DNA of 64,000 nt, taken from NCBI RefSeq assembly GCF_003130705.1, contig NZ_CP021354.1, forward strand, positions 2,418,001 through 2,482,000, written 5' to 3'. The translations under genes and the position numbers were made by a program. This document shows, in pieces, positions 17,550 to 27,249 of this stretch. Position 1 is the stretch's first letter, and the number at the start of each line of letters is the position of its first letter. The notes beneath the pieces are model-generated. The model did no database searches. It was not told the DNA's origin and saw nothing but the letters and a program-made list of their open reading frames with translations. The stretch comes from Rhodococcus oxybenzonivorans. GTDB taxonomy: Bacteria > Actinomycetota > Actinomycetes > Mycobacteriales > Mycobacteriaceae.

Positions 17550-18311
17550 GTGGACCGCATTCGTATCGCCTACGGCACTGAACCGCAGCAGTTCGGGCAC
17601 TTCTACGCCCCCGAGGAGCCGGTCGAGGGTCCCGTCCCCGTGGTGATGGTCGTGCACGGCGGGTTCTGGAGCGGCAAGTACCACCTCAACCTGGGAACGA
17701 GCTTCTCGGTCGATCTGGCGCGGCACGGAGTCGCGGTCTGGAACATCGAGTACCGCAGATTGGGTGCGGGTGGGACGTGGGACGAGATGTCCGTCGACGT
17801 CGTCGCCGCGCTGGAGGCAATCGCCGGTCCGGTCGCCGAGCAGTCACCGGTGGCCTTCGACTTGTCTCGCGTTCGGGTGGTCGGGCACTCGGCCGGGGGA
17901 CAGCTGGCCGTGTGGCTCGCAGGCCAATCGCACACCGCGGTGCGGCCCGACATGGTGGTGGCACAGGCCGGGGCGCTCGACCTCGCGTCGGCGGCGGAGC
18001 GTGGGCGGCGTATCGGGTACATCGAGGACCTTCTCGGCGTTCCCTTCGGCGACGATCCCGAGCGCTACCGCTCGGCGTCTCCTTACCACCGGATTCCGAT
18101 CGGCGTACCGGTCGTCTGCGTGCACGGCACGGAGGACGTGCAAGTGCCTGCGAAGGTGAGTGTGCGGTACAGCGAGGCCGCGCGGGCGGCCGGGGACCCG
18201 ATCGCGCTGCATGTCGTCGAGGGTGAAGACCACTACGCCTTCCTGAATCCCGAGACCGACTGTTGGAAGATCTCGCGGCATGCGCTGTTGACCGGTCCGG
18301 TCGACGGGTGA
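17550..18311 (+). CDS. Alpha/beta hydrolase (kynurenine-formamidase/esterase-like)
   Basis: A 253-residue cytoplasmic serine hydrolase. It has the oxyanion-hole motif HGGFW at 36-40 and the nucleophile elbow GHSAGG with Ser114. The acid and base are probably the Asp in HGTEDVQVP and the His in GEDHYAF. The HGGxW and GHSAGG combination is typical of arylformamidase and BD-FAE-type esterases. The substrate is not deducible. The GTG start has a TANNNT element at leaderless spacing and no ribosome-binding site. It lies between rsmE and phoH on the same strand and is an insertion relative to the mycobacterial order. Confidence 0.85.
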   Translation: MDRIRIAYGTEPQQFGHFYAPEEPVEGPVPVVMVVHGGFWSGKYHLNLGTSFSVDLARHGVAVWNIEYRRLGAGGTWDEMSVDVVAALEAIAGPVAEQSPVAFDLSRVRVVGHSAGGQLAVWLAGQSHTAVRPDMVVAQAGALDLASAAERGRRIGYIEDLLGVPFGDDPERYRSASPYHRIPIGVPVVCVHGTEDVQVPAKVSVRYSEAARAAGDPIALHVVEGEDHYAFLNPETDCWKISRHALLTGPVDG

Positions 18312-18384
18312 CGTTTCCCCGCCGCCGTCGCCGATCATGCCTGTGTTGTCACGTAATCGGGTGGGCGCGCTGACCTGCGAGCGA

Positions 18385-18390
18385 TAGACT
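18385..18390 (+). promoter_or_regulatory. Candidate -10 element (tagact) of the phoH-era operon
   Basis: TAGACT lies 60 bp before the chosen phoH start. The same hexamer occurs before dnaG and upstream of hrcA. No clear -35. Confidence 0.4.
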
Positions 18391-18450
18391 GCGGAGAGCA
18401 CGGCGACCGCCGTGAATCGCCGGGAACCGGAAGTAGGCCATATACCTCAC

Positions 18451-19524
18451 GTGAGCGAACAAGACCAGAATGGCGAGACGTTCGGCGCCACGCGCCCGGC
18501 GGAACGCACCGTGCGTTCGAGTATCGATCTCCCACCCGAAACGGTCCCGCCCCTCCTCGGTTCTGCCGACGAGAATCTGCGAGCTCTCGAGCGGATCCTG
18601 GATGCAGACATCCACGTACGCGGCAATGCGGTCACACTCACCGGAAAACCCGGGGACGTTGCCCTGGCCGAGCGCGTGATCACCGAGCTCGCCGCCATCG
18701 TGGGCCGGGGACAGCCGCTCGCACCCGATGCGGTGCGGCGCACCGTCGGGATGCTGACCCAGGGGTTGAGCGAGTCCCCCGCCGAGGTTCTCACTCTCGA
18801 CATCCTGTCGCGGCGCGGCAAGACCATCAGACCCAAGACACTCAATCAGAAGCGGTACGTGGACGCGATCGACGCCAACACGATCGTCTTCGGTGTCGGC
18901 CCCGCCGGCACGGGCAAGACGTACCTGGCGATGGCGAAGGCCGTGCAGTCGCTGCAGACCAAGCAGGTGTCGCGGATCATCCTCACCCGCCCCGCGGTCG
19001 AGGCGGGCGAGCGGCTCGGATTCCTGCCCGGCACGCTGCACGAGAAAATCGACCCCTACCTGCGGCCACTGCACGACGCGCTGCACGACATGATGGACCC
19101 CGAGGCAATCCCGAAACTGATGCAGTCGGGCATCATCGAGGTCGCGCCGCTCGCGTACATGCGCGGTCGTACGCTGAACGACGCGTTCATCATTCTCGAC
19201 GAGGCACAGAACACCACCGCCGAGCAGATGAAGATGTTCCTCACCCGGCTGGGCTTCGGTTCCAAAGTGGTCGTCACCGGTGACGTCACCCAGGTGGACC
19301 TGCCGGGAGGTGCGCGATCGGGCCTGCGAGCCGCCAGCGAGATCCTCGGCGACATCGACGACATCCACTTCGCCGAGCTGAACAGCAGCGACGTGGTCCG
19401 GCACCGGCTGGTATCCGACATCGTCGACGCCTACGAGCGTTTCGAGGCGGACCGCGACGGCAAGGTGGAGCTCGGAAACCGCGCACAGCGGAGAGCGGCG
19501 CACTCGCGTTCTCCGCGACGGTAG
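18451..19524 (+). CDS. phoH: PhoH-family ATPase
   Basis: A 357-residue cytoplasmic P-loop ATPase of the PhoH family, linked to RNA metabolism and found beside ybeY in most bacteria. It has an N-terminal KH-like region (VRSSIDLPPETV ... NAVTLTGKPGDVALAE), Walker A GPAGTGKT (Lys156) and Walker B FIILDEAQN. The longer frame opens at 18412. I prefer the GTG at 18451 because it gives 20 residues before VRSSID, as I recall for the mycobacterial homologue. It is the first gene of a run phoH-ybeY-corC-deaminase-like-era. Confidence 0.93.
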   Translation: MSEQDQNGETFGATRPAERTVRSSIDLPPETVPPLLGSADENLRALERILDADIHVRGNAVTLTGKPGDVALAERVITELAAIVGRGQPLAPDAVRRTVGMLTQGLSESPAEVLTLDILSRRGKTIRPKTLNQKRYVDAIDANTIVFGVGPAGTGKTYLAMAKAVQSLQTKQVSRIILTRPAVEAGERLGFLPGTLHEKIDPYLRPLHDALHDMMDPEAIPKLMQSGIIEVAPLAYMRGRTLNDAFIILDEAQNTTAEQMKMFLTRLGFGSKVVVTGDVTQVDLPGGARSGLRAASEILGDIDDIHFAELNSSDVVRHRLVSDIVDAYERFEADRDGKVELGNRAQRRAAHSRSPRR

Positions 19525-19560
19525 GGTGAGTGTCGCCGGAACCAGGAGGAAGCGACACAC

Positions 19561-20103
19561 ATGAGCATCGAAGTCTCGAACGAATCGGGCATGGACGTCT
19601 CCGAAGAGGAGCTGATCAGCGTTGCCCGCTTCGTGATCGCACGGATGGATGTCCATCCCGCGGCCGAGTTGTCGATGGTCCTCGTGGACTCGGCCACCAT
19701 GGCGGACCTGCACATGCGGTGGATGGACCTGCCGGGCCCCACCGACGTGATGTCCTTCCCGATGGACGAGCTCGAGCCGGGTGGTCGGCCGGATGCGCCG
19801 GACCCCGGACCGTCGATGCTCGGCGACATCGTGCTGTGCCCGTCCTTCGCAGCGGATCAGGCCGACAAGGCCGGTCACCCGCTGGCCCACGAACTCGCGC
19901 TGCTCACCGTCCACGGAGTGCTGCACCTTCTGGGCTACGACCACGCGGAGCCCGAGGAAGAGAAAGAAATGTTCGGCCTGCAGAACCAGCTCCTCGAAGA
20001 GTGGTACGAGGACCTTCGCCGCGCCGAACGGGACGCGGCACTCGCTGCCCGCGATCAGAAGTTGCTCGGCAAGGCCGGGTTCTTCGACTCGCCGGATCAG
20101 TAA
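19561..20103 (+). CDS. ybeY: Endoribonuclease YbeY
   Basis: A zinc-dependent endoribonuclease for 16S rRNA 3' maturation and ribosome quality control. The 180-residue protein carries the metal motif [11 protein letters not shown] with His118, His122 and His128. It has an aggagga-type ribosome-binding site eight bases upstream. The C-terminal 30 residues ([14 protein letters not shown]) form an extra charged helix common in actinobacteria. Confidence 0.95.
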   Translation: MSIEVSNESGMDVSEEELISVARFVIARMDVHPAAELSMVLVDSATMADLHMRWMDLPGPTDVMSFPMDELEPGGRPDAPDPGPSMLGDIVLCPSFAADQADKAGHPLAHELALLTVHGVLHLLGYDHAEPEEEKEMFGLQNQLLEEWYEDLRRAERDAALAARDQKLLGKAGFFDSPDQ

Positions 20104-20124
20104 CCGCGACGTGAAGGGTTCTTT

Positions 20125-21444
20125 GTGACTAGCGCCATCGCGCTGATCGTCCTCGCGATCGTTCTCGTCCCCCTCGGCGGTGTGTTCGCCGCCGTCGACT
20201 CCGCACTCAACACCATCTCGTCGGCGCGCGTCGAGGAGATGGCCAAGGAGGATCGGGCCGGCGCCCACCGGGTCCTCCGCATCCTGTCGGATCGCCCACG
20301 CTACGTGAATCTCATGGTGCTGCTTCGCATCCTGTGTGAAATCACCGCCACTGTGGTGCTCGTCGGCGGGTTGATCGACCTCCTCGAACCGGTGTGGGCC
20401 CTCACGGTCACCGCCATCGTCATGGTGCTCGTCGACTATGTGGTGATCGGCGTCGGCCCGCGCACACTCGGCCGTCAGCACGCCTACTCGATAGCGCTCA
20501 TCGCGTCGTTCCCCTTGCAGGTCATCGGTACCCTCCTCGGCCCGATCAGCCGCCTGTTGATCCTCATCGGTAACGCGATCACGCCGGGCCGTGGTTTCCG
20601 CAACGGCCCCTTCGCTTCCGAGATCGAGCTTCGGGAACTCGTCGACATGGCGCAGGAGCGTGGCGTGGTGGCCGACGAGGAGCGGCGCATGATTCAGTCG
20701 GTGTTCGAACTCGGCGACACCTCGGCCCGTGAGGTGATGGTCCCGCGCACCGAGATGGTGTGGATCGAGAGCGACAAGAGCGCCGGACAGGCGACGTCCC
20801 TCGCCGTCCGCAGCGGTCACTCGCGGATCCCGGTGATCGGCGACAACGTCGATGACGTCCTCGGGGTGGTCTACCTCAAAGACCTGGTCCAGCAGACGTA
20901 CCACTCGCGTGACGGTGGGCGCAGCGTCCGCGTCGGCGACGTGATGCGCCCGGCCGTGTTCGTGCCGGATTCCAAACCACTGGACAGCCTGCTCGCCGAA
21001 ATGCAGCGCGACCGCAACCACATGGCGGTGCTGGTGGACGAATACGGCGGAGTCGCCGGGCTCGTCACCATCGAAGACGTCATCGAGGAAATCGTCGGGG
21101 AGATCGCCGACGAGTACGACCAGGACGAGACACCGCCGATCGAGGACCTCGGTGACGGTATGTACCGGGTGTCGGCGCGGCTGCCCATCGAGGATCTCGG
21201 CGAACTGTTCGGACTCGAACTCGAAAACGATGAGGTGGAGACCGTCGGCGGGTTGATCGGATACGAACTCGGCAGGGTGCCCCTTCCCGGCTCCGAGGTC
21301 GTGTCGGAGGGGCTGATCCTGCGCGGCGAGGGCTCCCCCGACGTGCGGGGCCGGGTGCGGATCAGTACGGTCTTCGTGCAACGCGCCCCCATCTCGGAAG
21401 ACGATCACGACGACGAACGCGAACGGGAGAGCGACGATGCCTGA
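20125..21444 (+). CDS. HlyC/CorC-family membrane transporter (CNNM, CBS, CorC_HlyC domains)
   Basis: A 439-residue inner-membrane protein. The N-terminal CNNM/DUF21 domain has about four membrane segments (residues about 1-155). A CBS pair follows ([18 protein letters not shown] and [15 protein letters not shown]), then a CorC_HlyC domain ([20 protein letters not shown]). Family members export Mg or Co. The start is the GTG at 20125, and the C-terminus is very acidic ([16 protein letters not shown]). The last 8 bp overlap the next gene. Confidence 0.93.
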   Translation: MTSAIALIVLAIVLVPLGGVFAAVDSALNTISSARVEEMAKEDRAGAHRVLRILSDRPRYVNLMVLLRILCEITATVVLVGGLIDLLEPVWALTVTAIVMVLVDYVVIGVGPRTLGRQHAYSIALIASFPLQVIGTLLGPISRLLILIGNAITPGRGFRNGPFASEIELRELVDMAQERGVVADEERRMIQSVFELGDTSAREVMVPRTEMVWIESDKSAGQATSLAVRSGHSRIPVIGDNVDDVLGVVYLKDLVQQTYHSRDGGRSVRVGDVMRPAVFVPDSKPLDSLLAEMQRDRNHMAVLVDEYGGVAGLVTIEDVIEEIVGEIADEYDQDETPPIEDLGDGMYRVSARLPIEDLGELFGLELENDEVETVGGLIGYELGRVPLPGSEVVSEGLILRGEGSPDVRGRVRISTVFVQRAPISEDDHDDERERESDDA

Positions 21445-21769
21445 ACTCGATACCGAGGACGCCAAGCTGATCGTGCTTGCGCGGGGAGCCCTGGGCCGCA
21501 GCGGAAGCGGGCAGGGCGCTGCCGTCCGCGACCTCGACGGCCGCACCTACGCCGCAGGCGCCGTCACCTTGGCCGCGTTGTCGCTGACAGCTCTGCAGGC
21601 GGCCGTCGCCGCGGCGGTGTCGAGCGGCGCCGAAGGATTCGAAGCGGCTGTCCTGATCGGCGCAGCCCCGGACGACCCCGGCATCGCCGCACTACACGAA
21701 GTCAGTGCGCAGGCGGCGATCGTCTTCGCGCGAACCGATGGATCCGTGATCGAGGAGAAGCATGAGTAA
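21437..21769 (+). CDS. Cytidine-deaminase-fold-like protein without zinc ligands
   Basis: A 110-residue protein whose layout ([40 protein letters not shown]) follows small cytidine deaminases. It lacks the catalytic HAE/CAE and PCxxC motifs, so it is probably not an active deaminase. It overlaps corC by 8 bp at its start and era by 8 bp at its end, so the three are translationally coupled. A similar hypothetical sits between these genes in mycobacteria. Function unknown, perhaps a structural or regulatory partner. Confidence 0.8.
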   Translation: MPELDTEDAKLIVLARGALGRSGSGQGAAVRDLDGRTYAAGAVTLAALSLTALQAAVAAAVSSGAEGFEAAVLIGAAPDDPGIAALHEVSAQAAIVFARTDGSVIEEKHE

Positions 21770-22679
21770 ACCCGAATTCCGTTCCGGATTCGTCTGTTTC
21801 GTCGGGCGGCCCAACACGGGCAAGTCCACACTCACCAACGCGTTGGTGGGCAGCAAGATCGCGATCACGTCTTCGCGTCCGCAGACGACCCGGCATACGA
21901 TTCGCGGCATCGTGCACCGCGAGCACGCGCAGTTGATCCTCGTCGACACCCCGGGGCTGCACCGGCCCCGGACGCTCCTCGGTCAGCGCCTCAACGACCT
22001 CGTGCGCGACACCTACTCCGAGGTCGACGTGATCTGCCTGTGCATTCCCGCGGACGAGAAGATCGGTCCCGGCGACCGGTGGATCGTGCAGCAGGTTCGC
22101 CAGATCGCGCCGAAGACGACGCTCATCGGCATTGTGACGAAGATCGACAAGGTCACCAAGGACAAGGTCGGGCAGCAGCTGCTGGCCGTGTCCCAGATGC
22201 TCGGACCGGAATCCGACGTCGTGCCGGTCTCGGCTGCGTCGGGTGAGCAGGTGGAGGTCCTGGTGGACGTGCTCGCCTCCAAGATGGAGGAAGGGCCCGC
22301 GTTCTACCCGGACGGCGAGCTCACCGACGAACCCGAAGAAACGTTGATGGCCGAACTCATCCGTGAGGCGGCGCTCGAGGGCCTCGGCGACGAACTGCCG
22401 CACTCTCTTGCGGTGGTCATCGAGGAAGTGATCCCCCGCGAGGGGCGCACCGAAAAGCAGGGCGAAATGCTCGACGTGCACGCCCTGCTGTACGTCGAAC
22501 GCCCGAGCCAGAAGGGCATCGTCATCGGGAAGGGTGGCGCCCGGCTCCGGGAGGTCGGGACCAAGGCCCGCCTGCAGATCGAGAAGTTGCTGGGCACCCG
22601 GATCTTCCTCGAGCTGCACGTCAAAGTCGCCAAGGACTGGCAGCGCGACCCGAAGCAATTGGGCCGCCTGGGCTTCTAG
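21762..22679 (+). CDS. era: GTPase Era
   Basis: A ribosome-assembly GTPase that binds the 3' end of 16S rRNA. The 305-residue protein has G1 GRPNTGKST at 15-23, G3 DTPG, G4 TKID, and a C-terminal KH domain with the GKGGARLREVGTKAR motif. Its ATG overlaps the preceding gene by 8 bp. It is followed by a very long hairpin at 22690-22739. Confidence 0.97.
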   Translation: MSKPEFRSGFVCFVGRPNTGKSTLTNALVGSKIAITSSRPQTTRHTIRGIVHREHAQLILVDTPGLHRPRTLLGQRLNDLVRDTYSEVDVICLCIPADEKIGPGDRWIVQQVRQIAPKTTLIGIVTKIDKVTKDKVGQQLLAVSQMLGPESDVVPVSAASGEQVEVLVDVLASKMEEGPAFYPDGELTDEPEETLMAELIREAALEGLGDELPHSLAVVIEEVIPREGRTEKQGEMLDVHALLYVERPSQKGIVIGKGGARLREVGTKARLQIEKLLGTRIFLELHVKVAKDWQRDPKQLGRLGF

Positions 22680-22689
22680 GCGGCTGCGC

Positions 22690-22739
22690 CGCCCGTGAGT
22701 GGTTAACGAGTCCTGAGGCTCGTCAACCACTCACGGGCG
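22690..22739. repeat. 21-bp inverted repeat after era (terminator or dispersed palindrome)
   Basis: Arms at 22690-22710 and 22719-22739 pair over 21 bp with a single G-T wobble and an 8-nt loop (tcctgagg). The core arm reads cgtgagtggttaacgag. It lies between era and recO, 11 bp after era. It is long enough to terminate transcription from both sides. Its length and symmetry also resemble REP-type intergenic palindromes, but no second copy was found here. Confidence 0.8.
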
Positions 22740-22771
22740 CGGAGCGCCTACCGACATGGGACACTGGACCG

Positions 22772-23587
22772 GTGAGGCTGTATCGAGACAATGCGGTGGT
22801 CCTGCGCCAGCACAAGCTGGGCGAGGCCGACCGTATCGTCACACTCCTCACCCGCCAGCACGGTCTGGTGCGCGCGGTGGCCAAGGGGGTGCGCCGCACC
22901 AAGTCCAAGTTCGGGGCCAGGCTCGAGCCGTTCGCGCACATCGACGTGCAGTTGTATCCGGGCCGAAACCTCGACATCGTCACCCAGGTGCAAACTGTCG
23001 ATGCGTTCGCCACCGACATCGTCGACGACTACTCCCGGTACACCACGGCGTGTGCAATCCTCGAAACCGCCGAACGACTGGCCGGTGAAGAGCGCGCTCC
23101 CGCGCTGCAACTGCACCGCCTGACGGTGGGTGCGCTGCGCGCCGTCGCCGAACACCATCGGCCGTGTGAGCTGATTCTCGATGCCTTCCTGCTGAGGGCC
23201 ATGGGTTACGCAGGATGGGCACCTGCACTCGACGAGTGTGCGCGGTGCAGCGCACCCGGACCCCACCGGGCATTCCACGTGTCCGCTGGGGGCGCGGTGT
23301 GTACCCACTGCCGCCCACCCGGTGCGGCCACCCCGTCTCCCGGGGTGCTCGCACTGATGGACGCGCTGTTCCGTGGGAACTGGGCAGAAACCGAGAATGT
23401 GGCGGCGCCGCTGCGCAGTCAGGCCAGCGGACTGGTCGCCGCGCACCTGCAGTGGCATCTCGAACGACAGCTGCGCACCCTTCCCCTGATCGAACGGTCC
23501 CGTCCGCATCCGGCCGTCGGGCCGGAGAATTCGGTCAGGCAGGATGGGGACCGTGATTCGACGACGCGAACCTCGAACTCCGCTTGA
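22772..23587 (+). CDS. recO: DNA repair protein RecO
   Basis: A recombination mediator that anneals DNA and loads RecA with RecR. The 271-residue protein has an N-terminal OB fold ([25 protein letters not shown]) and a zinc site with CARC and CTHC. The GTG start has GACACT six bases upstream and no ribosome-binding site, so it may be leaderless. Its 3' end overlaps uppS by 44 bp. Confidence 0.95.
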   Translation: MRLYRDNAVVLRQHKLGEADRIVTLLTRQHGLVRAVAKGVRRTKSKFGARLEPFAHIDVQLYPGRNLDIVTQVQTVDAFATDIVDDYSRYTTACAILETAERLAGEERAPALQLHRLTVGALRAVAEHHRPCELILDAFLLRAMGYAGWAPALDECARCSAPGPHRAFHVSAGGAVCTHCRPPGAATPSPGVLALMDALFRGNWAETENVAAPLRSQASGLVAAHLQWHLERQLRTLPLIERSRPHPAVGPENSVRQDGDRDSTTRTSNSA

Positions 23588-24362
23588 CGGTGCGGCCGAA
23601 CGCCACATTCGGCCGCCCGACCCGCATCCGTCGGGGGCTCGGCCGCCGGGCCTGCAGACCGAACTGATACCTCGGCACATCGCGCTGGTCATGGACGGGA
23701 ACGGCCGTTGGGCGCAGGAACGGGGACTGCCCCGGACTGCGGGCCATGAACGCGGCGAAGCCGTGCTGATGGACGCGGTCTGCGGCTGTATCGAGATGGG
23801 TGTCGAATGGCTGTCGGCGTATGCCTTCTCGACGGAGAACTGGAAACGCAGTCCCGAAGAAGTCCGCTTCTTGATGGGCTTCAACCGGGACGTGATCCGC
23901 AGGCGCCGCGACGAAATGCACGAGATGGGTGTGCGCGTGCGCTGGGCGGGACGCCGACCACGGTTGTGGCGCAGCGTGATCAAGGAACTCGAGATCGCCG
24001 AGGAGTTGACGAAGCACAACACGGTGATGAACCTGACGATGTGCGTCAACTACGGTGGTCGCGCCGAGATCGCCGATGCGACGAAGGAAATCGCACGCAG
24101 GGTTGCGGCGGGACAACTCGATCCGGAGAAGATCACCGAGGCGACGGTGGCCCGGTACCTCGACGAACCGGACATGCCGGATGTCGATCTGTTCCTGCGG
24201 CCGTCCGGTGAGCAACGAACGTCCAATTTCTTGATCTGGCAGTCCGCGTACGCGGAAATGGTCTATCAGGAGAAGCTGTTTCCCGACTTCGACCGGCGCG
24301 ATTTGTGGGCGGCCTGCGTCGAATACGCCTCTCGGGACCGCAGATTCGGTGGCGTCAAGTGA
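23544..24362 (+). CDS. uppS: (Z)-polyprenyl diphosphate synthase UppS
   Basis: Builds the long cis-prenyl diphosphate (decaprenyl type in this order) that carries peptidoglycan and arabinogalactan precursors. The 272-residue protein has the catalytic Asp51 in [13 protein letters not shown], plus [16 protein letters not shown] and [11 protein letters not shown] for allylic and homoallylic substrate binding. About 40 proline-rich residues precede the fold. The start is ATG at 23544, or the in-frame GTG at 23550. It sits within the recO end and is co-transcribed with recO. Confidence 0.95.
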   Translation: MGTVIRRREPRTPLDGAAERHIRPPDPHPSGARPPGLQTELIPRHIALVMDGNGRWAQERGLPRTAGHERGEAVLMDAVCGCIEMGVEWLSAYAFSTENWKRSPEEVRFLMGFNRDVIRRRRDEMHEMGVRVRWAGRRPRLWRSVIKELEIAEELTKHNTVMNLTMCVNYGGRAEIADATKEIARRVAAGQLDPEKITEATVARYLDEPDMPDVDLFLRPSGEQRTSNFLIWQSAYAEMVYQEKLFPDFDRRDLWAACVEYASRDRRFGGVK

Positions 24363-24760
24363 CGGCCGACGGAGCGCCGGCACTTCTGGCGCGCGCCGAG
24401 AATGCACTCGCTCATTTCGCCACGGTCGACAGGGCGGACGACGGCTCGCTCAGTTTCGAGTACGCCGGAGCGCTGTGCTCGATCAGTGCGATGACCCTGA
24501 CCGAGGGACTGGACGTGTTGTCGATGACCTGTGTCCTCGCCTGGGATCGCCCCGTCAGTGCGTCACTGCACAAGAAGGTGGCCGAACGAAACAGCGCCCT
24601 CCAGTTCGGCTCGATCGCCGTGTTCGGACACGGCAGACTCGCCGACGTCATCCTGCGCTACACGTTCCCCGCCGCCGGCCTCGAGGACGAGGCCCTGACC
24701 ACGATGTTGCTGCTGGCCCTGTCCGGGGCGGACACGGCTCGTCAGGGACTGATTCCCTGA
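24359..24760 (+). CDS. Conserved YbjN-like small protein
   Basis: A 133-residue acidic protein starting at a GTG that overlaps the uppS stop (GTGA). Its pattern ([32 protein letters not shown] ... TVLAW-type strands) fits the YbjN/type III chaperone-like fold. A hypothetical of similar size follows uppS in mycobacteria. It is convergent with zur, and its stop is 3 bp from the zur stop. Function unknown. Confidence 0.8.
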   Translation: MTADGAPALLARAENALAHFATVDRADDGSLSFEYAGALCSISAMTLTEGLDVLSMTCVLAWDRPVSASLHKKVAERNSALQFGSIAVFGHGRLADVILRYTFPAAGLEDEALTTMLLLALSGADTARQGLIP

Positions 24761-24763
24761 CGC

Positions 24764-25192
24764 TCACCGCGGCGCGTTGCAGTCCTTGCAGACGCCGAAG
24801 ATCTCGATGGTGTGGCTGACGTCGGAGAATCCGTGATCGTCGGCGATCGACTGCGACCACTGTTCCACGGTGGGTCCTTCGACCTCGACGGTGTAGCCGC
24901 AACTGCGGCACACGAGATGATGGTGGTGCCCCGACGAGCACCTGCGGTACACCGATTCACCCGTGTCCGTTCGCAGGACGTCGACCGTCCCGGCATCGGC
25001 CAGCGTCTGCAGCGTGCGGTAGACGGTGGTGAGACCGATGCCTTCTCCACGTTTACGGAGTTCGTCGTGGAGTTCTTGTGCCGAGCGGAATTCCTCGATG
25101 TCGTCGAGGAGGGCGGAGATCGCACTGCGCTGCTTGGTGGCGCGCACTCCGACGACCACAGGTTTGCGATGCTCGGCGTTCTGGGTCGACAT
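24764..25192 (-). CDS. zur: Zinc uptake regulator Zur (FurB)
   Basis: A Fur-family repressor of zinc acquisition. The 142-residue protein has a winged helix (SAQELHDELRKRGEGIGLTTVYRTLQ), the HHHHLVCRSCG metal segment, and a C-terminal CKDC for structural zinc. I chose the ATG at 25192, six bases after aggaagg. The ATG at 25198 leaves no room for that site, though it would overlap the smtB stop. It is downstream of and coupled to smtB, the same pair as in Mycobacterium tuberculosis. Confidence 0.92.
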   Translation of the reverse strand: MSTQNAEHRKPVVVGVRATKQRSAISALLDDIEEFRSAQELHDELRKRGEGIGLTTVYRTLQTLADAGTVDVLRTDTGESVYRRCSSGHHHHLVCRSCGYTVEVEGPTVEQWSQSIADDHGFSDVSHTIEIFGVCKDCNAPR

Positions 25193-25194
25193 TC

Positions 25195-25539
25195 TCATCC
25201 TTCCTCGGCGTGCGCGACGGCGTCCACGACGATGTGTGCGAGGTGGTCGTCGACGAGCCGGTAGAGAACCTCGCGCCCGGTGCGTTCGCCGCGCACCACT
25301 CCGGCAGCCTTCAAGACGCGAAGGTGCTGGCTGATCAGCGGCTGGGTGACTCCCAGCGCCCCGACGAGTTCGTGCACGCAGCGCTCCGATTCGCGCAGTT
25401 GCAGCACGATGGCGATGCGGACCGGTGCAGCGAGCGCGCGCAGAATGTCACCTGCCGCAACCAACGTCTCCTTCGACGGCACAGGCGCGGGCGGTGCGGT
25501 GTCGAACGGATGAAGATCGCCGGTATCGGTCACGCTCAC
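25195..25539 (-). CDS. smtB: Zinc-sensing ArsR/SmtB repressor
   Basis: A 114-residue winged-helix repressor. It has the recognition helix TQPLISQHLRVLKAAGVV and the alpha-5 zinc site D-x-H-x10-H-x2-E (in DDHLAHIVVDAVAHAEE). I chose the GTG at 25539, which has aaggag seven to eight bases before it. Longer starts lack one. In mycobacteria, zinc releases SmtB from its own promoter and so raises Zur, and the coupling here supports the same circuit. Confidence 0.92.
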   Translation of the reverse strand: MSVTDTGDLHPFDTAPPAPVPSKETLVAAGDILRALAAPVRIAIVLQLRESERCVHELVGALGVTQPLISQHLRVLKAAGVVRGERTGREVLYRLVDDHLAHIVVDAVAHAEEG

Positions 25540-25604
25540 AGCGGATCTCCTTCGGTATGCCGGACACGAAGCGACAGAATGGTCGGGGAGCACGTTCGGT
25601 CAGC

Positions 25605-25660
25605 TCGTCGCCCATCTTATTGCAAATCGATTCCATTTTGATATGCATGAATTCGCATGT
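25605..25660. promoter_or_regulatory. AT-rich putative smtB-zur operator region
   Basis: A short AT-rich island upstream of smtB in otherwise GC-rich DNA. It contains atgc-N8-gcat at 25643-25658 with a central gaattc, and the near-symmetry caaat...attttg at 25623-25640. It is a plausible SmtB site and promoter. It does not match the mycobacterial Zur box well. Confidence 0.4.
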
Positions 25661-25758
25661 CAACCAGGCGGGTGAACCGGACGGAAACGGGCAGATAGGC
25701 TAGGAGCCGAAAACTGCACGTAAACCATGCATCTATTACCCAGATGGAGAGCACTCGA

Positions 25759-27150
25759 GTGGCACCGAAATCCAAAGTCGAAACCGTCGTCAACCTGGCC
25801 AAGCGTCGTGGCCTCGTCTATCCGTGCGGTGAGATCTACGGGGGCACGAAGTCGGCCTGGGATTACGGCCCCTTGGGTGTCGAACTCAAGGACAACATCA
25901 AGAAGCAGTGGTGGCGCAACATGGTCACCAGCCGCGAAGACGTCGTCGGTCTCGACTCGTCGGTAATTCTTCCGCGGGAGGTATGGGTGGCGTCCGGCCA
26001 CGTCGGCGTGTTCAACGACCCGTTGGTCGAGTGTCTCAACTGCCACAAACGCCACCGTCAGGATCACCTGCAGGAGGCGTACGCGGAAAAGAAGGGTCTC
26101 GATAACCCCGACGACGTCACCATGGACGTCATTGCCTGCCCCGACTGCGGCACGGTGGGGCGTTGGACCGAGCCCCGCGACTTCAACATGATGCTCAAGA
26201 CGTATCTCGGCCCGGTCGAGAGCGAAGAGGGAATGCACTACCTGCGGCCCGAGACGGCGCAGGGCATTTTCGTCAACTTCGCGAACGTGCTCACCACGTC
26301 GCGTAAGAAGCCGCCCTTCGGCATCGGCCAGATCGGTAAGAGCTTCCGCAACGAGATCACCCCCGGCAACTTCATCTTCCGCACTCGCGAGTTCGAGCAG
26401 ATGGAGATGGAGTTCTTCGTCAAGCCCGGTGAGGACGAGGAGTGGCACCAGTACTGGATCGACTACCGCATGGACTGGTACACGGGCCTGGGTATCAACA
26501 AGGACAACCTGCGCCTGTACGAGCACGCCGCGGACAAGCTGTCGCACTACTCCAAGCGGACCGTGGACATCGAGTACCGGTTCCACTTCCAGGGCAGCGA
26601 GTGGGGCGAGCTCGAGGGTGTGGCCAACCGCACCGACTTCGATCTGTCGACGCACTCGACGCACTCGGGCACCGACCTCAGCTATTACGACCAGGCCAGT
26701 GGTGACCGGTACACGCCGTACGTCATCGAGCCCGCCGCCGGCCTCACCCGGTCGCTGATGGCCTTCCTCGTCGACTCCTACACCGAGGACGAGGCACCCA
26801 ACGCGAAGGGCGGCGTCGACAAGCGCACGGTGCTGCGGCTGGACCGTCGCCTCGCGCCGGTGAAGGCCGCGGTGCTGCCGTTGTCCCGCAATGCCGATCT
26901 GACGCCCAAGGCGAAGGATCTGGCCGCGACGCTTCGTCAGAACTGGAACGTCGAGTTCGACGATGCCGGCGCCATCGGACGCCGTTACCGTCGTCAGGAC
27001 GAGATCGGTACGCCGTTCTGCATCACCGTCGACTTCGACACCCTCGAGGATCATGCGGTCACCGTCCGTGAGCGTGACTCGATGGCTCAGGAGCGTGTCG
27101 CGCTCGATCAGGTGGAGGGCTACCTGGCCCAGCGCCTTCTGGGCTGCTGA
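25759..27150 (+). CDS. glyS: Glycyl-tRNA synthetase (alpha2 type)
   Basis: A class II synthetase that charges tRNA-Gly. The 463-residue protein starts at a GTG eight bases after ggaga; this length equals the mycobacterial enzyme as I recall it. Motifs include [35 protein letters not shown] (motif 2 region), [10 protein letters not shown] and [10 protein letters not shown]. An insertion near residues 95-140 carries two CxxC pairs (CLNC, CPDC), a likely zinc ribbon. It is divergent from smtB-zur. Confidence 0.96.
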   Translation: MAPKSKVETVVNLAKRRGLVYPCGEIYGGTKSAWDYGPLGVELKDNIKKQWWRNMVTSREDVVGLDSSVILPREVWVASGHVGVFNDPLVECLNCHKRHRQDHLQEAYAEKKGLDNPDDVTMDVIACPDCGTVGRWTEPRDFNMMLKTYLGPVESEEGMHYLRPETAQGIFVNFANVLTTSRKKPPFGIGQIGKSFRNEITPGNFIFRTREFEQMEMEFFVKPGEDEEWHQYWIDYRMDWYTGLGINKDNLRLYEHAADKLSHYSKRTVDIEYRFHFQGSEWGELEGVANRTDFDLSTHSTHSGTDLSYYDQASGDRYTPYVIEPAAGLTRSLMAFLVDSYTEDEAPNAKGGVDKRTVLRLDRRLAPVKAAVLPLSRNADLTPKAKDLAATLRQNWNVEFDDAGAIGRRYRRQDEIGTPFCITVDFDTLEDHAVTVRERDSMAQERVALDQVEGYLAQRLLGC

Positions 27151-27177
27151 TCCGGAAGACGAGCAGGGTGAGCAGTT

Positions 27178-27212
27178 CCCCGGTTGCGGTCGATTCCCGA
27201 CCGCAACCGGGG
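27178..27212 (+). terminator. Intrinsic-type terminator after glyS
   Basis: A perfect 15-bp stem (ccccggttgcggtcg / cgaccgcaaccgggg) with loop attcc, 28 bp after the glyS stop, followed by atctgttg. Confidence 0.85.
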
Positions 27213-27249
27213 ATCTGTTGTAATTGCCTCAGACGAAACGGGGGCATTG

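Noticed and set aside
18349..21546. A 1,065-codon minus-strand frame antisense to phoH, ybeY and corC
   Set aside because: It is a GC-bias shadow. The plus strand carries three well-known genes with motifs and ribosome-binding sites, and the antisense product has no recognisable domain.
25605..25660. A canonical Zur box upstream of smtB
   Set aside because: The tgaaaat-type dyad does not match at enough positions. The region was kept only as a general candidate operator.
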